From contig OU612066.1 in the NCBI GenBank assembly GCA_914767715.1, positions 37,052,283 to 37,116,282 of the forward strand: a stretch of DNA of 64,000 nucleotides. The letters are read 5' to 3'. The position numbers and the translations under genes are program-made. Numbering within the stretch: position 1 is the first letter of the stretch; every line of letters starts with the position of its first letter. The notes beneath the pieces were generated by a model, which was not told the DNA's origin, made no database searches, and saw only the letters and a program-made list of their open reading frames with translations. Positions 60,101-64,000 of this stretch are shown here, in pieces. This stretch comes from Membranipora membranacea (lineage: Eukaryota > Bryozoa > Gymnolaemata > Cheilostomatida > Membraniporidae).

Positions 60101-63100
60101 AAGTCTTCAAACTTCATCGGGTCAATAAATGACACCTTTTTTTTTGGACAGACCAGAGCAGTTTACTGATCTCCGAGGCGTACCACAGACAGACAGACAG
60201 ACAGAGTATAATACAGACAGAGTATAATACTTACACAGGAATTCTAGTAGAGTTGAAGAGACTAGAGAACTGACTCATATCCAGAGGGAAAGCTTTATAC
60301 CAGTAAGCTCCATAGAACGATACGGACTTAGGCAGCAGTCTATAATATAATAAAGATATAGTACAGTATAGGTATACAATATACGGTGATTAAATAATAC
60401 GTAACGGGTGCCTGGTGGGGCAATGTTTGTGGTTCAGAAAGGATGATTTTCAAAGATCTTGACAAAATATTGTTTCAAACCATTACTTCAGTTCCATTGT
60501 AGAAGTGCTGCCTCTGTCCTCATAATAGGAGATCACTGTACTCAAATACCATATATAAACTTAGAGGATTTATTGATAAAATACCTATACCCAACAATAT
60601 CAGAACACGAATCAGTTGAATAAAAAGCAGCCAGTTTACAACAGTGCCATATAGAAAACCATCAAGCATAAAAAAAATCGAGAATAAATCTTGAATTTAC
60701 TAAAAGAGCAAATGATTGCCTAAATTTTTGCGTTTAGGGTAACTAGGCACTCATCACAAACACCGAATCCCAAGTTTAGGATAGCATATTTATTGACCCA
60801 GAATCATCTGCAATACTGGTCATTTGATGCAAATAAGAAATGGTTGGCCAATCAGAAGAAAAGTAAGCGATGAGGCACGCAGCCCAGTCATCACAAGGCA
60901 GACAAACAATAACTGACCTGACAAATTTTCTGAACTGTAGGTTATCGCTCTTTTTAGGATTGAGATGATACACCTCAGGTTCTAGTATATTAGCTCTCAG
61001 TGTTTTACAGTACTTCAGTGACGACATTATCATATTAGTCGATCTAATCAGCTGTAATAAATATCAATAATGTCTATCATCAAAATATTGATGCTATCAC
61101 ATAGTAAGGATATATATATATATATATATATCCTTACTCTGATATAGTATCACAGAGTAAAGATATATATATCCTTACTCTGTGATACTATATTAGTTTT
61201 AAATTAATTTTTCTAATTTTTCGTCGGATCAGTACACTGTGCGCCTATACCGATAGTTAGGCAGGTGCCACCATAGTTCCCCTAAAAAACACCTCCTTTT
61301 CTAGTCACCTGCAGACTTAGAGACTACAGGCAGTCACTACTCATTGATAATGGAATGGATGATAACCTTTTGGCGTAAAAAGTGTCAAAAAAGCAATAAA
61401 ATAATAAATTATACGGACACTTAAGAGTAAGCCCTGCAACAGGTAAGCCGATATAAAATCTTACTGGGTCTTTGAGTTGAGCAGTCGGTGGAGGATTGAA
61501 CGACATAAATGGATTATGATTGAGAACTACAGGTCTCCTGTCACGTAGATACATATCAAACCAGAACCCTGCAATAAATATCATTGAATATGATGTGCTA
61601 TGAGCTGCCTCCATCTTAATTAATCTTAATTTTATACTGTCAACAAACATCAAGGTAATTATCTGACCAACAGTATCAATAGATCCTTGTAGCTAAAAAA
61701 CTATTTCAGGCATTTTTAGTCGGTTAGCCAGATTTTATGTACATACATACTACGCCTACCAGTATAGCAATACAGTATGTAAATTATTCATGGAGCTGTC
61801 ATAGACCAACTATATATAGGTCAAAGTACAAGTATGTTTAGTAGCAAAATTAATATAACCATTATTTACTATGAGGATCCCATTTGATGATAATCTATCA
61901 GATGACCAAATTATATAGGGCTTAACCATCATTATTTTTACTATAAAGTTTTGATGATAATCTGCCAGAGACAGTAGATCCTGACCTGATATATAGCTGG
62001 TGTGTTTGTTAGCTCGATCAAAGTTCAGTAACTTCTCATGTAGATCTGTGAAAATACAAAATCAAGATTAATTCAACTACTGGTCCATACAATGAAGCCC
62101 TGTGCGTCCATAGTGTGACATGATGACCAAAAGTTCACTTCCCGGTCAGAGGGTTAGCCAAACCACAAAGTTGAGATTGTGGGATGATTTACGATTGAGA
62201 ATTCAATGTGAGATGACTTTCTCGGTCAATTTCAGAAAAGTGTGCAAAGTTTCAGATTTGTGGAAAGAAAACTAATTTCTGAAAGTTTCCAAATTTGCGT
62301 GTCTCCTCACCTTTGCCGATCTCTTGTTGGAATTGCTCAGTGTATGCCTTAGTTCTGTTGTATGCCTCATCTGAGAGGAATGCTTTCTGTGTAGCGAGGT
62401 ATCGCTCACATGTATTCTCTAGTTTAGGAATGGGAAGACGAGGAAGACTCTTCTGAAAGTGGTCTGTTGGTACTATACTCTCATGTAGGTAATCACTGAG
62501 ACAGAAATGAGTTAAAATATAGACTAAATAACACAGGCCTACTGCTGGTACTTTAACTGTCAAGGGTGGGCAATAATCAATCTGAAGTTAGAACCGCAAG
62601 TCAGAATTTAATGATTTAATAATTCATTTGTGACTGATTTTGTCGTATCAGACCTACTGATTAAGATTTACCTTCTGAATCTGAGAGCAGCACATCTGGT
62701 GAGGTGAGGTTTCAACAGCTGGTTTGCCGCCTGAAATACAGAAGAACCATAAATCTTTGGAAAAATGCATTGGCGTGGAATTTTACCATTTCTCACCAAG
62801 TTTGGACAAAAAGATGCTTTGAACATGCGGTGCAGACAAGGAAATATCAATTCACACCTGGTTGTTTTTATGAGATAAAGAGCACACATAATCTACTAGT
62901 TAGGGATAGACAGCCAGCTGTGTGCAGCATTCTCAAAGCGGCATAACTACTCAAAACTGTACTCATTATATTTAATAATAATTTTATATTATAATTTATA
63001 ATTTTAAAATCATGAAATCTTAAACATTCATAACCTTCCTTACTGTTAAAATGAAATCCTTTATATAACTTACCAAACAGCAGCGGCTCATTGAAGCTCT

Positions 63101-63109
63101 ACTCTGCAT
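54175..63109 (-). CDS. CPT2: Carnitine O-palmitoyltransferase 2, mitochondrial
   Basis: Fifteen exons join in phase on the minus strand: 63074-63109, 62672-62730, 62311-62495, 61986-62045, 61465-61568, 60918-61051, 60235-60339, 59643-59740, 58574-58720, 58074-58194, 57373-57560, 55510-55679, 55131-55350, 54641-54829, 54175-54296; 645 aa, close to the vertebrate 658. The Arg/Cys/Leu-rich start ([12 protein letters not shown]... RCAALRFR) is a plausible mitochondrial targeting peptide. Conserved points: [43 protein letters not shown], catalytic His at residue 372 in [31 protein letters not shown], and [10 protein letters not shown] near 581. The enzyme on the inner-membrane matrix side re-forms long-chain acyl-CoA from acylcarnitine for beta-oxidation. 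The intron 55680-57372 contains a 1-kb minisatellite. Confidence 0.97.
55862..56850. repeat. 17-bp minisatellite, about 58 units, in CPT2 intron
   Basis: Unit CGGGAAGGGTATATCCA with variants (TGGGAAGGG, GGTATAGCCA, CGGGAGGGG, and a shortened GGGGAGGGATATCC). A recurrent variant block (GGGAGGGGTATATCCATGG then GGAGGGATATCC) occurs near 56188, 56441 and 56578, showing block duplication. No unit carries a stop in most frames, so frames of up to about 390 codons appear on both strands; these are not genes. Confidence 0.95.
60186..60232. repeat. ACAG microsatellite and short direct repeat
   Basis: Several ACAG units followed by two copies of ACAGAGTATAATAC, directly next to the donor of CPT2 exon 60235-60339. 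Confidence 0.8.
61101..61199. repeat. Double hairpin of the CAGAGTAAGG family
   Basis: CATAGTAAGGATATATA...TATCCTTACTCTG is followed after about 10 bp by CAGAGTAAAGATATATA...TCCTTACTCTG. The second lies in an almost perfect 26-bp-armed palindrome that also includes TATAGTATCA/TGATACTATA. Located in a CPT2 intron. Confidence 0.65.
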
Positions 63110-64000
63110 CGTGCAGCTTAATCAAGAGTTCAATCGTATTCAACTGAAAAAAGAAGACTGGAAATATTGGGTTACCAAGATCTTGCCAGCAGATAGCTTA
63201 AGGTATTACAACAGAGCCAGCAGTCGGATACATAATTTGCTGAATGAGTGGTCATGTTGTAAGAATGAGTTAGACAGTTTGTGAATGATTGCACTTAACA
63301 CTGACATCATATCGGACAGCCCTTTCTGATGAAACACAAGATGCAAAGTTATCAGTGAATCATGGGCTTCATGGCTGTTAGTATGTGACAGAAGTAGTAA
63401 GTTTAAGCCTGTGGCTATAGTTTATAGGCCCTATGTTAAGATTTCACATAAAATGTTTATCTTTAAACTAATAATTTGGACTATGACTGATGAGTCTACT
63501 CCCTGATCTCCGCCATATAGATAAAAATCCTCAGTTTTAGCTTATGTGAACATGTGGACTTGGCAAGTTAAAATGATGATTGATTGACTATATAAGAAGC
63601 TAAATAACTCCGTAGCTTAGTTTGCCGGGTGAAAGAAGGTCCAATGGACACTCTTACAGCAGTAATGTGACAACCTCATAGAGAGACAGTCGTGAGGCAG
63701 AGGCTGCAGAAAGAGGCAATCACAAACAAGGGATTTTGACTTGAGGTTCAGTATAAGTAGCCTTATCTCTCAAAGGACTCTTTCATGATTAAAACACTCC
63801 TACTTGGTATGACATGAGTGAGTGTATTTTTCTATCTATGGCCCACCTCTCCTGCCCCTAGGCGGTCAAGAGTGTGAACTCCACGTAAGTCCACCTCAAA
63901 TACTAACTCACTGTCAGACTCAGTTTTAATCCTCCCTAACAAGGACGAATCTTCCAATCAAGAGGTAACTCAGCAATCTATATTCTATGTAATATTGTGC
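63110..64000. other. CPT2 upstream region, no gene seen
   Basis: Expected to hold the CPT2 promoter and 5' UTR (minus strand). No TATA box, exon or repeat was recognised up to the window end. Confidence 0.4.

Overview
This is nuclear DNA from an invertebrate animal. The genes are split by GT-AG introns of roughly 100-2000 bp, the sequence is AT-rich, and the families are animal ones (SLCO/OATP transporter, PHACTR, syntenin, CPT2). The gaps are filled with tRNA-derived SINEs, small foldback elements, a LINE relic, a pogo/Tigger transposon and minisatellites. I could not place it to phylum from the sequence alone.

Layout. 1-820: two repeats (a CAGAGTAAGG foldback element and a tRNA-SINE carrying two palindromic insertions). 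824-8274 (+): SLCO/OATP transporter, 11 exons seen, 5' end outside or not found. 8490-13600: mostly repeats, including a decayed LINE (about 11280-12380) and unassigned coding remnants. 13681-16086 (+): an unrecognised secreted protein. 17675-20391: a complete-looking Tigger/pogo element with an intact 610-aa transposase (-). 22243-26676 (-): a lipid-anchor-type, acidic Ala/Glu/Pro-rich protein of 220 aa, BASP1/MARCKS-like in character. 30776-45047 (-): PHACTR, phosphatase-and-actin regulator with four RPEL motifs. 47826-50797 (+): syntenin with two PDZ domains. 51736-53350 (+): a single-pass membrane protein with a pentraxin/LamG-type ectodomain. 54175-63109 (-): complete mitochondrial carnitine palmitoyltransferase 2 in 15 exons.

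The genes do not form a pathway; they are ordinary neighbours. PHACTR and syntenin are head to head across about 2.8 kb. The pentraxin-like gene and CPT2 converge. Exon boundaries were assigned by hand from splice sites, reading phase and remembered family conservation; in SLCO, the BASP1-like gene, PHACTR, syntenin and CPT2 the phases of all assigned exons join cleanly.

The most unusual signal is a scattered set of very short palindromes (17-47 bp, ends mostly CAAGG...CCTTG, CAGGG...CCCTG or CAATG...CATTG). At seven sites they are bracketed by 7-bp direct repeats, four of them perfect. This looks like insertion of tiny foldback units, or like excision remnants of larger elements. An 84-bp hairpin with perfect 41-bp arms and a 9-bp duplication sits inside a SINE. 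Two minisatellites (18 bp next to a PHACTR splice donor, 17 bp in a CPT2 intron) keep long reading frames open by accident of their unit sequence.
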